Source: Corynebacterium sp. NML98-0116
Lineage (GTDB): Bacteria; Actinomycetota; Actinomycetes; Mycobacteriales; Mycobacteriaceae
Assembly: GCF_001767255.1 (NCBI RefSeq)
Contig: NZ_CP017639.1
Span: forward strand, 766,875-830,874
Direction: 5' to 3'
DNA: 64,000 nt
Shown: piece by piece, positions 1-9,699 of the stretch
Layout: the number at the start of each line of letters is the position of its first letter
How positions within the stretch are numbered: position 1 is the first letter of the stretch
The notes under the pieces: generated by a model
Databases searched by the model: none
Told to the model about the DNA's origin: nothing
The model's input: the letters and a program-made list of their open reading frames with translations, nothing else
Translations under genes and position numbers: made by a program

Positions 1-612
1 CTTGACCATGGCGTCGCGTACGTCGACGGTCTTGTCGTGTGGTGGGACGGGGAAGTAGCCGCCCTTGACGCGGTTGTGGTAGCCAAGGTTCGGGCCGCCG
101 ACTGCATCTGTTTCCTTGCCACGATTCCACCAGCCTTCTTCGGCGTCAATCTCGTAGAACGCGCGGTGGCCTTCGACCTCGTATCGGATGGAGTCGAAGA
201 GGTAGAACTCGGCCTCGGCGCCAAAGCTACAGGTATCGGCGATGCCGGTGGAAGCCAGGTACTGCTCCGCCTTGCGCGCAACGTTGCGCGGGTCGCGGGA
301 GAACGCTTCGAGGGTGAATGGGTCGTTGACGAAGAACTTCACGTTCAGGGTCTTCGCTGCGCGGAACTGGTCCAGCTTTGCGGTGGCGAGATCCGGCATG
401 AGCGTCATGTCGGACTCTTCGATGGTGGTAAAGCCACGAATCGATGAGCCGTCGAAGGCGAGGCCTTCTTCCATGACGGTTTCGTCAAACATGGAGGCAG
501 GGATAGAGAAGTGGTGCTCGATGCCGGGGACGTCGGTAAACCGGACGTCGACAAACTCCACGTTCTCGTCCTGAATGAACTTCTTTACGTCTTCGATAGT
601 TTCGAAAGACAC
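1..612 (-). CDS. glnA: Glutamine synthetase type I, N-terminal part (runs off window)
   Basis: Ligates ammonia to glutamate with ATP; the central nitrogen-assimilation enzyme of the cytoplasm. The visible 204 residues read from a GTG ([13 protein letters not shown]...) and include the N-terminal beta-grasp motif with VRFTDVPG, the FDGSSIRGF signature and the GAEAEF motif that contributes metal-binding glutamates. The ribosome site GAAGGAG lies about 7 nt before the GTG, which decides the start. The C-terminal half, including the adenylylation loop, is outside the window. Family assignment is very secure. The gene reads leftwards, divergent from the RDD gene. Confidence 0.96.
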   Translation of the reverse strand, partial: MSFETIEDVKKFIQDENVEFVDVRFTDVPGIEHHFSIPASMFDETVMEEGLAFDGSSIRGFTTIEESDMTLMPDLATAKLDQFRAAKTLNVKFFVNDPFTLEAFSRDPRNVARKAEQYLASTGIADTCSFGAEAEFYLFDSIRYEVEGHRAFYEIDAEEGWWNRGKETDAVGGPNLGYHNRVKGGYFPVPPHDKTVDVRDAMVK

Positions 613-651
613 GACCTTTTCTCCTTCGGACGGCGTTGGGAACTTCGCACA

Positions 652-679
652 ATTCTAGCGTGTAGCTCCCGCTCTGTAA
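652..679 (-). promoter_or_regulatory. Candidate glnA promoter
   Basis: On the minus strand a TAGAAT hexamer (plus-strand 652-657) is preceded after 16 nt by TTACAG (674-679), a good fit to the -10 and -35 elements of vegetative actinobacterial promoters. It would give a leader of roughly 35 nt to the glnA GTG. I see no clear AmtR box. This is an inference from sequence only. Confidence 0.4.
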
Positions 680-713
680 CAGCTTTCCAGGAAAAGAGGA
701 TAGGCTATGTCGC

Positions 714-1190
714 ATGTCTGCACCCCAAGGAAAACGATGGCTCGACGGCCCGGAGCTTCCCGGCCAGTTCAAAGGCGATGATGCGATCCCTGACTACCCG
801 GGGCAGTTCCTTGGGCTGCCGAAGGAGGGCGCGGGCGCGCAGGCGTCGGTGGCGCGACGCATGGGCGGCGTCGCGATCGACTGGGCAATTGCCTGGGCGG
901 CTGCAGCGATCATTCATGCCAACACCACCGTTTTCGGTGGCACATCGACGTTGACGTATCTGTTGTGGATCGTGTTGGGCATCATTTGCGGTTGGTTATT
1001 TGCACGCACGCCGGGCATGGCGATCCTCGGGATGGGGGTGGCCCGCGTCGACGCGGAAGAGCCCGTCGGGCTGTGGCGCGCGGCAGTGCGCACGCTGCTC
1101 ACTGCGTTCATTCTGCCCGCAGCGCTTGTCGACGCCGACGGCCGCGGCATGCACGATCGTGCCACGAACACGACCGTGATCCGCAGCTAA
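714..1190 (+). CDS. RDD family membrane protein
   Basis: A 158-residue protein with a soluble N-terminus of about 45 residues, then the ARRMGGVAIDWAIAW segment that matches the RDD signature (Arg, then Asp in the first membrane helix), a second helix (TYLLWIVLGIICGWLF) and a third near the C-terminus (AAVRTLLTAFILPAALV). RDD proteins are small membrane proteins of mostly unknown role, some linked to ion exchange. It sits divergently beside glnA, as in other corynebacteria. No strong Shine-Dalgarno precedes the ATG, although GAGGATAGG lies about 10 nt upstream. Its stop codon overlaps the stop of the convergent exporter gene. Confidence 0.85.
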   Translation: MSAPQGKRWLDGPELPGQFKGDDAIPDYPGQFLGLPKEGAGAQASVARRMGGVAIDWAIAWAAAAIIHANTTVFGGTSTLTYLLWIVLGIICGWLFARTPGMAILGMGVARVDAEEPVGLWRAAVRTLLTAFILPAALVDADGRGMHDRATNTTVIRS

Positions 1191-2452
1191 GGCTCGTCCA
1201 GCGGGCGGAATTCCACGGTGCGCTGGAACGCCCAGTTCTTGTCAGTGAGCAGACGGGCCACCGTCAGGCCTCCAGAGAGGAACAATACCGTGAGCACGAC
1301 GGCGGTAGTCGAGTCGATTGCCGCGGAGATATTGCCGTTCGTGATCTGGTGCAGCGCCGCGTAAATGGTGGGGCCGGGGATCATGACCACGGCTGCGGGG
1401 ATGGTCACCGTGGTGCGCGGCACCCGAAAGTGTTGGCCCAGCCAGGAACCAAGAATGCCGATCACGAGAGTCCCCAGCAGGCAGGCGAGGAAGTATTCCA
1501 CGTGGGCGTCGACAAGCATGAGGCGCAACACATTGGCGACGGTGCCGAGCGTGGCTGCCAAAAGTGTCATCCTGCGTGAGGCATTAAACAAAATAGCGAA
1601 CCCACCCACGGAGACGAAGCTGGCGAGCGCCGCAGCCCCGTAAAACGCAGGATCCGGGGTTGTGCTGACCGTACTGGGGGCGGGCGCATCGGTGACCATC
1701 GCGATGACCGCGACCGTCAGCATCATGGTGATGACCACTTCGAGTGCGAAGAAGAGCCTCGGCAGCCCCGAGGTGAAGTCGAAGCGGGAGAGATCCATCA
1801 AAGAAACGAACAGGGGAAAGCCCGGCACAAGGTACAAAATCGCGGGGACGAAGCCCGCGGAGAGCTCAAAGTCGGAGTGGGGAAGCGCCCACGCGAGCGC
1901 CAGGAACAGCAACGTTGACACCAGGGCCGCTGCCATCACGACGCCTAGTTGCAGGAGGTGTCGACGCCCCAATCGCAGACGGACGTACTGGCCCACACCA
2001 GCCGCAATAATCACCAGCAGCGCGGTGAAGAACGAGAAGTGGTTCAGTACAGCGAAGCCACCGCACGCAAGGCCAGCCGCGCAGCTGGAGGTCAGCGGAC
2101 CCCAACGTGGAGTAGGGATCGCCTCAATCTCGTCAATGGCAGCGTTGATTTCTTCCGCGGTGGTGTAGCGGTGCATCTCGTGCTTGGTGAGGTTCTCGAG
2201 CGCCTCGATGCGCGACGCGTTCACCCCGGGCAGCGGAAGATCAGCCACGAGCGTGCGGAAATTATCACCGCGGTGGACAGTGCACGTGATCGTGTCGAAG
2301 CCGACGACCACGTCGGCGTCGTCGAAGTGCATCGCGCGGGCACAACGCTTCACGGCGCGGGTGACCCGGTAGCCGGGAGCGCCCGCGGACAACAAAAGAG
2401 CGCCGAGGCGCAGCGCGGTGCTGGCCTCGACGCCCATGTCGAAGGAAGACAT
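1187..2452 (-). CDS. ThrE-like threonine/serine exporter family protein
   Basis: A 421-residue membrane protein. The first 150 or so residues form the soluble DUF1212-type domain (ALRLGALLLSAGAPGYRV and the VVGFDTITCTVHRGD region), followed by about ten hydrophobic helices in two bundles, as in ThrE of C. glutamicum, which exports threonine and serine. The protein is shorter than ThrE and is probably a paralogue, so substrate is not certain. It lies 2 nt downstream of the DUF4191 gene and is probably co-transcribed with it. The ATG is preceded by a modest purine stretch inside the previous gene. Confidence 0.8.
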   Translation of the reverse strand: MSSFDMGVEASTALRLGALLLSAGAPGYRVTRAVKRCARAMHFDDADVVVGFDTITCTVHRGDNFRTLVADLPLPGVNASRIEALENLTKHEMHRYTTAEEINAAIDEIEAIPTPRWGPLTSSCAAGLACGGFAVLNHFSFFTALLVIIAAGVGQYVRLRLGRRHLLQLGVVMAAALVSTLLFLALAWALPHSDFELSAGFVPAILYLVPGFPLFVSLMDLSRFDFTSGLPRLFFALEVVITMMLTVAVIAMVTDAPAPSTVSTTPDPAFYGAAALASFVSVGGFAILFNASRRMTLLAATLGTVANVLRLMLVDAHVEYFLACLLGTLVIGILGSWLGQHFRVPRTTVTIPAAVVMIPGPTIYAALHQITNGNISAAIDSTTAVVLTVLFLSGGLTVARLLTDKNWAFQRTVEFRPLDEP

Positions 2453-2454
2453 AC

Positions 2455-3243
2455 TTACTTGCCTTGACGCTGCTGCATTCGGCGCATACGGCGGTTCATA
2501 CCCGCCATGTTCTGGGCCTGCTTCGGCAGCGGGCCGCCAGGCAGACCAGGCATCTGGCCAGGCTGCGTACGAGCGTCCATGGCCTCGAGCTTCGCGCTCA
2601 TGGAGTAGACGTCATCCTTGCGGTAGTGGCGTGGCAGCTTCATCAAGTGCTTCTGCAGGTCACGTACTGCAACCTGGCCTTCGCCTTCGCCCACGTACAC
2701 CTCGTGGATCGGCACGCCTGCCAGTAGGCGGTCCACGCGGCGGGACTCCTTCTTCATCAGGGTGCGTAGGCGGTTCTCGTTGCCCTCACCGACCAGGATG
2801 ACGCCTGGCAGGCCAATCACGCGGTGCACGGTATCCATATGGGTGTTGGCCTGCACACCGGTCTTGGTGATCCACACCATGCCGATGGTGTTGCGCAGGT
2901 TCTCCAACGTCCAACCGGCAACGCCCGGGGTGTCACCGACCTCGTCGTACATCGAGCGCTCCAAGCGGCGGGTGAACATCCACATCGCCAGCACGGTACC
3001 GAACGCCAAGCCGAGCGCCAGCATGTACCACTGGCCGCCCCAAATGAGGCCGATCAAGAAGAAAAGCAGACCCATGCCAAGCAGGCAGGCCAGCATAATC
3101 GGGATGAGCTTCTTATCCCGCTTGCGCTGAATCTGAAACGCCTGCCAAATCTGGCTACGTGTCTGCTTTCCCTTTGCGCGCTTCGCGGCGCGCTCCTGCT
3201 TCTTCGCAGCCTTCAGGGCTGCCTTATCCTTCGACTGAGCCAT
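2455..3243 (-). CDS. DUF4191 membrane protein
   Basis: A 262-residue protein with a very basic N-terminus (Lys, Ala and Arg repeats over residues 5-45), two adjacent transmembrane helices at about 48-95 (LIPIMLACLLGMGLLFFLIG and the following WYMLALGLAFGTVLAMW), and a cytoplasmic domain containing GLPGVILVGEGNENR. The family is actinobacterial and commonly sits directly downstream of lipA, as here. Function is unknown; the context only suggests co-expression with lipoate metabolism. The C-terminus is Met, Gln and Arg rich. Confidence 0.85.
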   Translation of the reverse strand: MAQSKDKAALKAAKKQERAAKRAKGKQTRSQIWQAFQIQRKRDKKLIPIMLACLLGMGLLFFLIGLIWGGQWYMLALGLAFGTVLAMWMFTRRLERSMYDEVGDTPGVAGWTLENLRNTIGMVWITKTGVQANTHMDTVHRVIGLPGVILVGEGNENRLRTLMKKESRRVDRLLAGVPIHEVYVGEGEGQVAVRDLQKHLMKLPRHYRKDDVYSMSAKLEAMDARTQPGQMPGLPGGPLPKQAQNMAGMNRRMRRMQQRQGK

Positions 3244-3294
3244 GCCGTCAACTCTATGTCACGAACATGGCCGGACCAAAGTGGCCAAAGCGGG

Positions 3295-4341
3295 TTAGGA
3301 ACGTGTTGCTACCGGGTGATCCTTCGAAGCACCGTACTTCTCCAGGAGCGTCGAGGCTTCCTGGGCAGTATCGCCCTTCGAGGTTTCCGCCAGGTGGCGC
3401 AGGTTTTCCGGCAACTCCAGGCCGCGGTGCTCCATCGCCTCGACGTAGAGCTTGCCCGCGCGGTATGAGGAGCGCACCAGTGGACCCGACATGACGGCGC
3501 CGAAGCCCATCTCGTAGGCCGCGTCGCGGTACTCGATGAACTCTTCGGGCTTTACCCAACGGTCGATCGGGTGGTACATCGGGCCGGGGCGCAGGTACTG
3601 GGTGATCGTGATGATGTCAGTGCCGGCGTCAACAAGGTCTTGCAGCGCCTGCATGACCTCTTCCTGGGTCTCACCCATGCCCAGGATCAGGTTGGACTTG
3701 GTGATCAAACCGAAGTCGCGCGCCTGGCGGATGACGTCCAGAGAGCGGTCGTAGCGGAACGCCGGGCGGATGCGCTTAAAGATGCGCGGGACCGTCTCCA
3801 CGTTGTGCGCGAAGACCTCCGGACGAGCTTCAAAGACCTCCTGGAGCAGATCCGGCTTGCCGGAAAAGTCCGGGGTGAGATTTTCGACGCCAGTATGCGG
3901 GTTGAGCTCGTGAATCTTGCGCACAACCTCCGCATACAGCCACGCGCCCTCATCCTCGAGGTCGTCGCGGGTCACACCGGTGATGGTGGAGTAGTTCAGG
4001 TTCATCTCGCGAACTGACTCCGCCACACGCTGCGGCTCGTTGACGTCGAGCGGCTCGGGCTTCGCCGAGTTGATCTGGCAGAAGTCACAGCGACGAGAGC
4101 AGTTCGCGCCACCGATCAGGAATGTCGCCTCGCGCGACTCCCAGCACTCGTGAATGTTGGGGCAGCCGGCCTCCTGGCACACGGTGTGAAGGGACGCGCC
4201 CTTCACCTTCTTTTTCATGTCCTCGTACTCAGGGCCGGTCTTGACCGCGTTGCGGATCCAACGCGGTTTCGACTCGATAGGGGTCTGGGCGTTGCGTTTT
4301 TCTACGCGAAGTAGTTTGCGTCCTTCTGGTGCAATAGTCAC
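3295..4341 (-). CDS. lipA: Lipoyl synthase (radical SAM)
   Basis: Inserts two sulfur atoms into protein-bound octanoyl groups to make lipoyl cofactors. Both iron-sulfur sites are visible: the auxiliary cluster [12 protein letters not shown] and the radical-SAM cluster CSRRCDFC, plus the C-terminal RSSYRAG motif. Several starts are in frame: TTG at 4371, GTG at 4350 and GTG at 4341. I chose 4341 because the product then begins [14 protein letters not shown] and has 348 residues, typical of corynebacterial LipA; GGAGGGG at about 4364-4370 could instead serve the GTG at 4350. It lies 39 nt downstream of lipB in the gcv-lip run and supplies cofactor for GcvH and the E2 protein encoded nearby. Confidence 0.96.
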   Translation of the reverse strand: MTIAPEGRKLLRVEKRNAQTPIESKPRWIRNAVKTGPEYEDMKKKVKGASLHTVCQEAGCPNIHECWESREATFLIGGANCSRRCDFCQINSAKPEPLDVNEPQRVAESVREMNLNYSTITGVTRDDLEDEGAWLYAEVVRKIHELNPHTGVENLTPDFSGKPDLLQEVFEARPEVFAHNVETVPRIFKRIRPAFRYDRSLDVIRQARDFGLITKSNLILGMGETQEEVMQALQDLVDAGTDIITITQYLRPGPMYHPIDRWVKPEEFIEYRDAAYEMGFGAVMSGPLVRSSYRAGKLYVEAMEHRGLELPENLRHLAETSKGDTAQEASTLLEKYGASKDHPVATRS

Positions 4342-4380
4342 GCCGTCCACCGTAACGGACAGCCCCTCCAAAGTCGAGGT

Positions 4381-5181
4381 TTAATGGGAGGCTCGCCTTA
4401 CATCTCGACGTTTGAGCCCCTTCGTCGGATCCGGTGCCGAACCAAAGCTGTGGTCGGCCACCACGAGCTCGCCTGCAAGGGCGCGCTTGAGGGCGTCGAG
4501 CAGCGGAGCGGTCATCTCCTCAGGTGTGACGTCGCGGCCGAGCTCCAGGCTCATCGTGGTCACGTCGGCGTCGTCGATGCCGCACGCAACGATGTGGCCG
4601 TAGTGCTCCAAGGTGTTGTCGCAGTTCAGCGCGAGCCCATGCATGGTCACTCCGCGGGTGATACGGATACCCAACGCCGCGATCTTCCTATCGCGGTGCG
4701 ACGCCGAGCTATCCGCCGCGTCGACGGTTTTTGGCACCCAGACTCCGGAGCGGCCGTCGATACGCCCGGCGGCATGTACCCCCGCCTTGCGCACCGTCTC
4801 GATGATGGCCTCCTCCAGGCGGCGCACGTAGTCCACGACGTCTACCGGTTGGGCAAGCTTGATGATGGGGTAGAGGACAAGCTGGCCCTCGCCGTGCCAC
4901 GTGATACGGCCGCCACGGTCAACGTCGACGACGGGGACCGGGTACGACGGATCCGGCAAGTCCTCCGGCTGGGTTCGCTTGCCCGCGGTAAACACCGAGG
5001 GGTGCTGCAGCACCAGCACCGTGTCCGGGATCTCGTCTGCCGCTCGCTGCTTGGCCAAGTCCGCCTGGAGGTGCCAGGCCTCCTCATAATCAACGAGCCC
5101 CAGCTCGCGCACATCAATAGGCGCGGCTGAGGCCCGAATGGATTTGTCGGCAGGGAAGAACGGATCGCGTGGAGCTGTCAT
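4381..5181 (-). CDS. lipB: Octanoyltransferase (lipoate biosynthesis)
   Basis: Transfers octanoate from acyl-carrier protein to lipoyl-domain lysines, the step before LipA. The catalytic lysine region [17 protein letters not shown] and the catalytic cysteine in HIVACGI are present, with the [17 protein letters not shown] substrate-binding segment at about residues 90-107. The ATG at 5181 is preferred over a TTG nine bases upstream; the ribosome site is weak (GGCAGG almost touching the ATG). The gene starts 18 nt after gcvH, which suggests translation within one mRNA. A C-terminal extension of about 35 residues after the core domain is basic and probably disordered. Confidence 0.95.
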   Translation of the reverse strand: MTAPRDPFFPADKSIRASAAPIDVRELGLVDYEEAWHLQADLAKQRAADEIPDTVLVLQHPSVFTAGKRTQPEDLPDPSYPVPVVDVDRGGRITWHGEGQLVLYPIIKLAQPVDVVDYVRRLEEAIIETVRKAGVHAAGRIDGRSGVWVPKTVDAADSSASHRDRKIAALGIRITRGVTMHGLALNCDNTLEHYGHIVACGIDDADVTTMSLELGRDVTPEEMTAPLLDALKRALAGELVVADHSFGSAPDPTKGLKRRDVRRASH

Positions 5182-5199
5182 GCCTGCCAACGATAGTCG

Positions 5200-5592
5200 C
5201 TAGTTTTCGACACCGTTAGCGGCAGCGTACTCGTCCGCCGTCATCAGTGGACCAACCTCCTCGACCTCAACCTCGAAGAGCCAGCCAGCACCGAACGGGT
5301 CCTCGTTGATGGCCTCGTAGGCGCCATCAATGTCCTCGTTGACCGCGGTCACCGTGCCAGTCACCGGGGCGTACAGGTCAGACACCGACTTCGTCGATTC
5401 CACCTCACCGCACGTCTCACCAGACGTGACCTGGTCGCCGACCTGCGGTAGCTCAGCGAACACGACCTCGCCGAGGCGATCCGCCGCAACGTTCGTGATG
5501 CCTACGCGCACCTTGGTGCCAGCAGCGTCCTCAGGGCGAGCGTTGATCCACTCGTGGTCCTCCGAGTAGTAAAAATCAGGGTTCAAAGACAT
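5200..5592 (-). CDS. gcvH: Glycine cleavage system H protein
   Basis: The small lipoyl carrier that shuttles the aminomethyl group between GcvP and GcvT and electrons to lipoamide dehydrogenase. It has 130 residues, normal for the family. The lipoylation lysine lies in GEVESTKSVSDLYAP. The gene begins 2 nt after gcvT and is followed by lipB, so the carrier and the enzyme that acylates it are directly adjacent. AAAGGA precedes the ATG by about 8 nt. Confidence 0.97.
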   Translation of the reverse strand: MSLNPDFYYSEDHEWINARPEDAAGTKVRVGITNVAADRLGEVVFAELPQVGDQVTSGETCGEVESTKSVSDLYAPVTGTVTAVNEDIDGAYEAINEDPFGAGWLFEVEVEEVGPLMTADEYAAANGVEN

Positions 5593-5594
5593 GA

Positions 5595-6662
5595 TTACTG
5601 GTCCTTTCGGGAATAGAACGGTGTGTCCACAATAGTAAACGGATAGCGGCGGCCGCGGATATCAATCTCAACATCCGTGCCAACCTCGGCGTGCGCTGGG
5701 TCGATGTGTGCGAGCGCCACCGGACGCTGCAGCGTGGGCGAAGGCTGCCCGGAGGTGACGACGCCGATGCGCGTATCGCCCAGGTAGATCTCGGCACCCT
5801 CGCGAGCGGCGCGACGCTGCTCCGACGACAGGCCGGCAATAACCACCGAGGGCTCGCGGCTGACAAGCGCGTCCTTGCCCACGAAGTCCGCCTCTTTCTT
5901 CGCAAACGCGCGGCCCATCCCGGCCTCGACCGGGGTGATCTCGCGGGAAAGCTCGTGGCCGTACAGCGGCATCGACGCCTCGAGCCGCAGGGAGTCGCGC
6001 GCAGCCAGGCCACACGGCGTCGCGTTCGGTGCGAGAGCGTCCCAGATCGCGCGGGCGTCTTCGCGGTCGCAGTAGATCTCGAAGCCGTCCTCGCCGGTGT
6101 AGCCGGTTCGGGCGACCAAGACGTCGCAGTCACCGAAGCGCATCGGTGCCGCCGAGTAGTACGCCAAGGCACCGGCGTCGCCGTCGAGGTGCGAAGCGAT
6201 CGTCGATAAGGAATCAGGGCCCTGCACCGCAACAAGCGCGACGTCCGCGCTACGGTTCGTCAGCTCTACATCGAAGTTTGCTGCGCGCTTTTGGAATGCC
6301 TCCCACACCGCGGGCGTGTTGCCAGCGTTCGGCACGACCAGGAAGTGATCGTCTGCGAGGCGGTAGGAGATCAAATCGTCGATGATGCCGCCATCTTCGG
6401 CCACGATCATCGAGTACTTCGCCTTGCCAACACGCAACGTAGACAGCGTGGAAATCAACGTGTAGTCCAAAAACTCCGCAGCCTGGGGGCCGCGTACATC
6501 AATCTCGCCCATGTGGGAGAGATCAAAGATGCCGACGCGCTCGCGCACCGCACGGTGCTCCGCAAGCTCGTTGTCGTACTTCAGCGGCATGTTCCAGCCA
6601 CCGAAGTCCGTAAAGGAAGCACCAAGCTCCTCATGCGCTGCAAACAAAGGGGTCTCAGCCAT
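5595..6662 (-). CDS. gcvT: Glycine cleavage system T protein (aminomethyltransferase)
   Basis: Transfers the methylene group from lipoyl-GcvH to tetrahydrofolate and releases ammonia. The folate-binding core is evident from the N-terminal HEELGASFTDFGGWNMPL motif, the ERVGIFDLSHMGEI segment and GYTGEDGFEIYC. Upstream GTG codons at 6671 and 6665 are in frame, but AAGGAG lies 8 nt before the ATG at 6662 and homologues begin MAETPLFAAH, so that start is used (355 residues). It follows gcvP by 12 nt. Confidence 0.96.
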   Translation of the reverse strand: MAETPLFAAHEELGASFTDFGGWNMPLKYDNELAEHRAVRERVGIFDLSHMGEIDVRGPQAAEFLDYTLISTLSTLRVGKAKYSMIVAEDGGIIDDLISYRLADDHFLVVPNAGNTPAVWEAFQKRAANFDVELTNRSADVALVAVQGPDSLSTIASHLDGDAGALAYYSAAPMRFGDCDVLVARTGYTGEDGFEIYCDREDARAIWDALAPNATPCGLAARDSLRLEASMPLYGHELSREITPVEAGMGRAFAKKEADFVGKDALVSREPSVVIAGLSSEQRRAAREGAEIYLGDTRIGVVTSGQPSPTLQRPVALAHIDPAHAEVGTDVEIDIRGRRYPFTIVDTPFYSRKDQ

Positions 6663-6674
6663 CACAATCACTCC

Positions 6675-9533
6675 TTACTTTTCCGCACTCGCTGAACTTT
6701 CAGAAATATCAAACGCCTCCGGCGGCGGGCAGGAGCACACCAGGTTGCGGTCGCCGTACGCCTCATCAATGCGGCGCACAGGCGGGAAGTACTTCTCGCG
6801 CACCAAGCGCTCTACCGGGTAGGCGGCCTGCTCGCGGGAGAACTCGTAGTCCCACGCGGTGCCAGCGACGCTGTGCGCGGTAAACGGCGCATGGTGCAGG
6901 ACGGAGGCCTCGTAGGACACCTTGCCGTCGATGATCTCCTGGATCTCCGCGCGGATGGAACGCATCGCCTCGATGAAGCGATCCAGCTCGTCCAAATCCT
7001 CGGACTCGGTCGGCTCCACCATCAGCGTGCCCGCCACCGGGAACGCCAGGGTAGGGGCGTGGAAGCCGTAGTCCACCAGGCGCTTCGCCACATCCGCCGC
7101 GGTCACGCCCGAGCGGTCCGTCAGCTCGCGCAGGTCAAGGATGCACTCGTGGCCCACCAGCCCGTGCTCGCCGGTGTAGAGGATCGGGAAGGAATCATGC
7201 AGCTCGTTCGCCACGTAGTTCGCCGCCAGCACCGCATGCGCAGTTGCGGATGCCAACCCCTCCGCACCACTCATCGCGATGTAGGACCACGCGATCTGCA
7301 GCACGCCCGCCGAGCCGAACTTCGCCGCGGCTACCGGCACACCCTCACCAACCGGGGCAGGGTTGGCCGCGTGCGTTGGATCTACGTTCGGGTCCGTCGG
7401 CAGGAACGGAATCAGGTGCTCTGCCACACCAATCGGGCCGACTCCCGGCCCGCCGCCACCGTGCGGAATCGTAAACGTCTTATGCAGGTTCAGGTGCGAT
7501 ACGTCGCCACCGAAGTCGCCCGGCCGCGCAAGCCCAGTCAACGCGTTCATGTTCGCGCCATCGATGTAGACCTGGCCGCCCACCGCGTGGACCTTCTCTG
7601 CGACCGCCTGCACCGTGTCCTCGTACACGCCGTGCGTGGACGGGTACGTGACCATAATCGCCGCGACGTGCTCGCCGTGCTGCTCAAGCTTCGCATCCAA
7701 GTCAGCCAGGTCGATCGAGCCATCCTCCGCAGTCTTCACGACGACCACCCGAAGGTTCGCCAGCGTCGCCGACGCAGCGTTCGTACCGTGCGCCGACGCC
7801 GGGATCAAGCAGATGTCACGGCCATGGTCACCACGGGAAACGTGGTAGCGGCGAATCGCCAACAGGCCAGCCAGCTCGCCCGTCGCTCCCGAGTTTGGCT
7901 GCATAGATACCTCGGCGTATCCGGTGATTTCGACAAGCCAGGCGCGGAGCTCGTCGATAAGCTCCCTCCAACCAGCCGTGAAGCGATCCGGTGTGTACGG
8001 GTGCACGTTCGCGAATGCTGGCCACGTGATGGTCTCCAGCCCCGCGGTCGGGTTCAGCTTCATCGTGCAGGAACCCAGCGGGATCATCGTGCGATCCAGC
8101 GCGAGGTCCTTGTCGCCGAGCTTGCGGATGTAGCGCATCATCTGCGTCTCAGAATGCACCGAGTTGAAGTTCGGGTGCGTCATGAACTCTGTTGTGCGGC
8201 GCAGCGCCTCGGGCAGCGTGGACGGCGCCTCGTGAGCAACCGTGTCGACACCGAAGCCAGCGAGCAGCGCCGCGAGGTCGTCCTCCGAAGTGTCCTCACC
8301 GAAGGAGACACCCACCGTGGTCGCGTCAATCGGGCGCACCAGGTAACCGGCATCCGCCAAGCGCTCGCACACTGCCTCGGAGCTGTCCACGACGACGGCC
8401 ACCGTGTCGAAGAATGCGTCGTGCTTGACCTCGATACCCGCGTCACGCAGGGACTTGGCGAAGCGCGCCGCCCAGTCATGCACCTGAGCAGCGATTGCCT
8501 CAAGACCGCGTGGGCCGTGGTACACGGCGTACATCGACGCTGTCACCGCGAGCAACGCCTGCGCGGTACAGATGTTGGAGGTCGCGCGCTCGCGACGAAT
8601 ATGCTGCTCACGGGTCTGCAGCGCCAGGCGGTAGGCAGGAGTGCCCTCCGCGTCCTTCGACACACCCACCAGGCGGCCCGGCAGCTGGCGCTTCATCTTC
8701 TCCTTGACCGCCATGTACGCGGCGTGCGGGCCACCGTAGAACAGCGGAACGCCGAAGCGCTGCGTGGACCCGATCGCGATATCCGCGCCAAGCTCACCAG
8801 GGGACTCCAGCAGCGTCAGCGCAAGAATATCCGCATCCACCGCGACCAAGCCCCCGCGCTCGTGCACCGCCTCGACCACCGCGCGAGGATCAACCACGTC
8901 GCCCTCGGTGCCGGGGTAGGCCACGATGGCACCCACGAGGCCCTCTCCCACGACCCCCTCACGCAGGTCAACGACCTCCACCTCGAGGTCAAGCGTGCGA
9001 GCACGCTCCGATGCGACCCGCAACACCTGCGGGTGCAGGCGCGCATCCAGCAGCACCGTCCGACCCTTGCGCACTGCGCGAGCCATCAAGCCGACAGCCT
9101 CCGCAGCCGCCGAAGCCTCATCCAGCAGGGAAGCGTTCGCAATGTCCAGGCCGGTCAGGTCCTGCACCATAGTTTGGAAGTTCAGCAGTGCCTCAAGGCG
9201 ACCCTGTGAAATCTCAGGCTGGTACGGCGTATACGCCGTGTACCACCCAGCATCCTCGACCACACCGCGCCGAATTACCGGCGGCGTCAACGTCGACGAG
9301 TACCCCTGGCCGTAGAACGCCTTGAGCACCTCATTTTTCGACGCCAACTCCCGCAACCGATCCTGCGCCTGGTATTCCGTGAGCGGGGCGGGAAGGTTGA
9401 GTGGCCCTTGAAGTAGCAGATCGGCGGGGATCGCGGCAGTGGTCAGCGCCTCGAGTGAGTCGTAGCCGACTTTCGCGAGCATCGCCTCCGTTTCCTGCGT
9501 GTCCGGACCGATATGGCGGGTGATGTAATCCAA
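6675..9533 (-). CDS. gcvP: Glycine dehydrogenase (decarboxylating), P protein
   Basis: PLP enzyme that decarboxylates glycine and passes the aminomethyl group to lipoyl-GcvH. It is the single-chain form of 952 residues made of two homologous halves; the C-terminal half carries the PLP-lysine motif HLNLHKTFTIPHGGGGPG. The N-terminus DYITRHIGPD is typical. The start is a TTG with AGGAG 6 nt upstream; no better codon exists. It heads the minus-strand run gcvP-gcvT-gcvH-lipB-lipA. No glycine riboswitch is recognisable in the roughly 165 nt upstream, most of which is the sucB terminator. Confidence 0.97.
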   Translation of the reverse strand: MDYITRHIGPDTQETEAMLAKVGYDSLEALTTAAIPADLLLQGPLNLPAPLTEYQAQDRLRELASKNEVLKAFYGQGYSSTLTPPVIRRGVVEDAGWYTAYTPYQPEISQGRLEALLNFQTMVQDLTGLDIANASLLDEASAAAEAVGLMARAVRKGRTVLLDARLHPQVLRVASERARTLDLEVEVVDLREGVVGEGLVGAIVAYPGTEGDVVDPRAVVEAVHERGGLVAVDADILALTLLESPGELGADIAIGSTQRFGVPLFYGGPHAAYMAVKEKMKRQLPGRLVGVSKDAEGTPAYRLALQTREQHIRRERATSNICTAQALLAVTASMYAVYHGPRGLEAIAAQVHDWAARFAKSLRDAGIEVKHDAFFDTVAVVVDSSEAVCERLADAGYLVRPIDATTVGVSFGEDTSEDDLAALLAGFGVDTVAHEAPSTLPEALRRTTEFMTHPNFNSVHSETQMMRYIRKLGDKDLALDRTMIPLGSCTMKLNPTAGLETITWPAFANVHPYTPDRFTAGWRELIDELRAWLVEITGYAEVSMQPNSGATGELAGLLAIRRYHVSRGDHGRDICLIPASAHGTNAASATLANLRVVVVKTAEDGSIDLADLDAKLEQHGEHVAAIMVTYPSTHGVYEDTVQAVAEKVHAVGGQVYIDGANMNALTGLARPGDFGGDVSHLNLHKTFTIPHGGGGPGVGPIGVAEHLIPFLPTDPNVDPTHAANPAPVGEGVPVAAAKFGSAGVLQIAWSYIAMSGAEGLASATAHAVLAANYVANELHDSFPILYTGEHGLVGHECILDLRELTDRSGVTAADVAKRLVDYGFHAPTLAFPVAGTLMVEPTESEDLDELDRFIEAMRSIRAEIQEIIDGKVSYEASVLHHAPFTAHSVAGTAWDYEFSREQAAYPVERLVREKYFPPVRRIDEAYGDRNLVCSCPPPEAFDISESSASAEK

Positions 9534-9635
9534 GATCTACTCCTTTGGTAGTTCTGAACCTGATGTCGTGAATAGTCTACGGGGCAAAACTGGCCTGGGT
9601 CGGCCAGTCAGCTGAAAATATGCAGAGGTGAAAAC

Positions 9636-9676
9636 AGCGGTGGCCCCAACACCGTATTGGCATTGGGGCCACCGCT
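9636..9676 (-). terminator. Strong hairpin terminator after sucB
   Basis: A perfect 14-bp stem (arms 9636-9649 and 9663-9676, AGCGGTGGCCCCAA and its complement) with a 13-nt loop, followed on the minus strand by GTTTT. It lies between the end of sucB and the start of gcvP and should separate the two transcription units. The U-tract is short, so some read-through into gcvP is possible. Confidence 0.8.
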
Positions 9677-9699
9677 AAGATTCCTCATCTTGACCTGTT

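Noticed and set aside
6873..9209. 778-residue plus-strand frame opposite gcvP
   Set aside because: Antisense shadow caused by GC-rich third positions; His and Arg rich with no family features.
9534..9635. Possible glycine riboswitch before gcvP
   Set aside because: No conserved glycine aptamer blocks found; the gap is short and partly a terminator.
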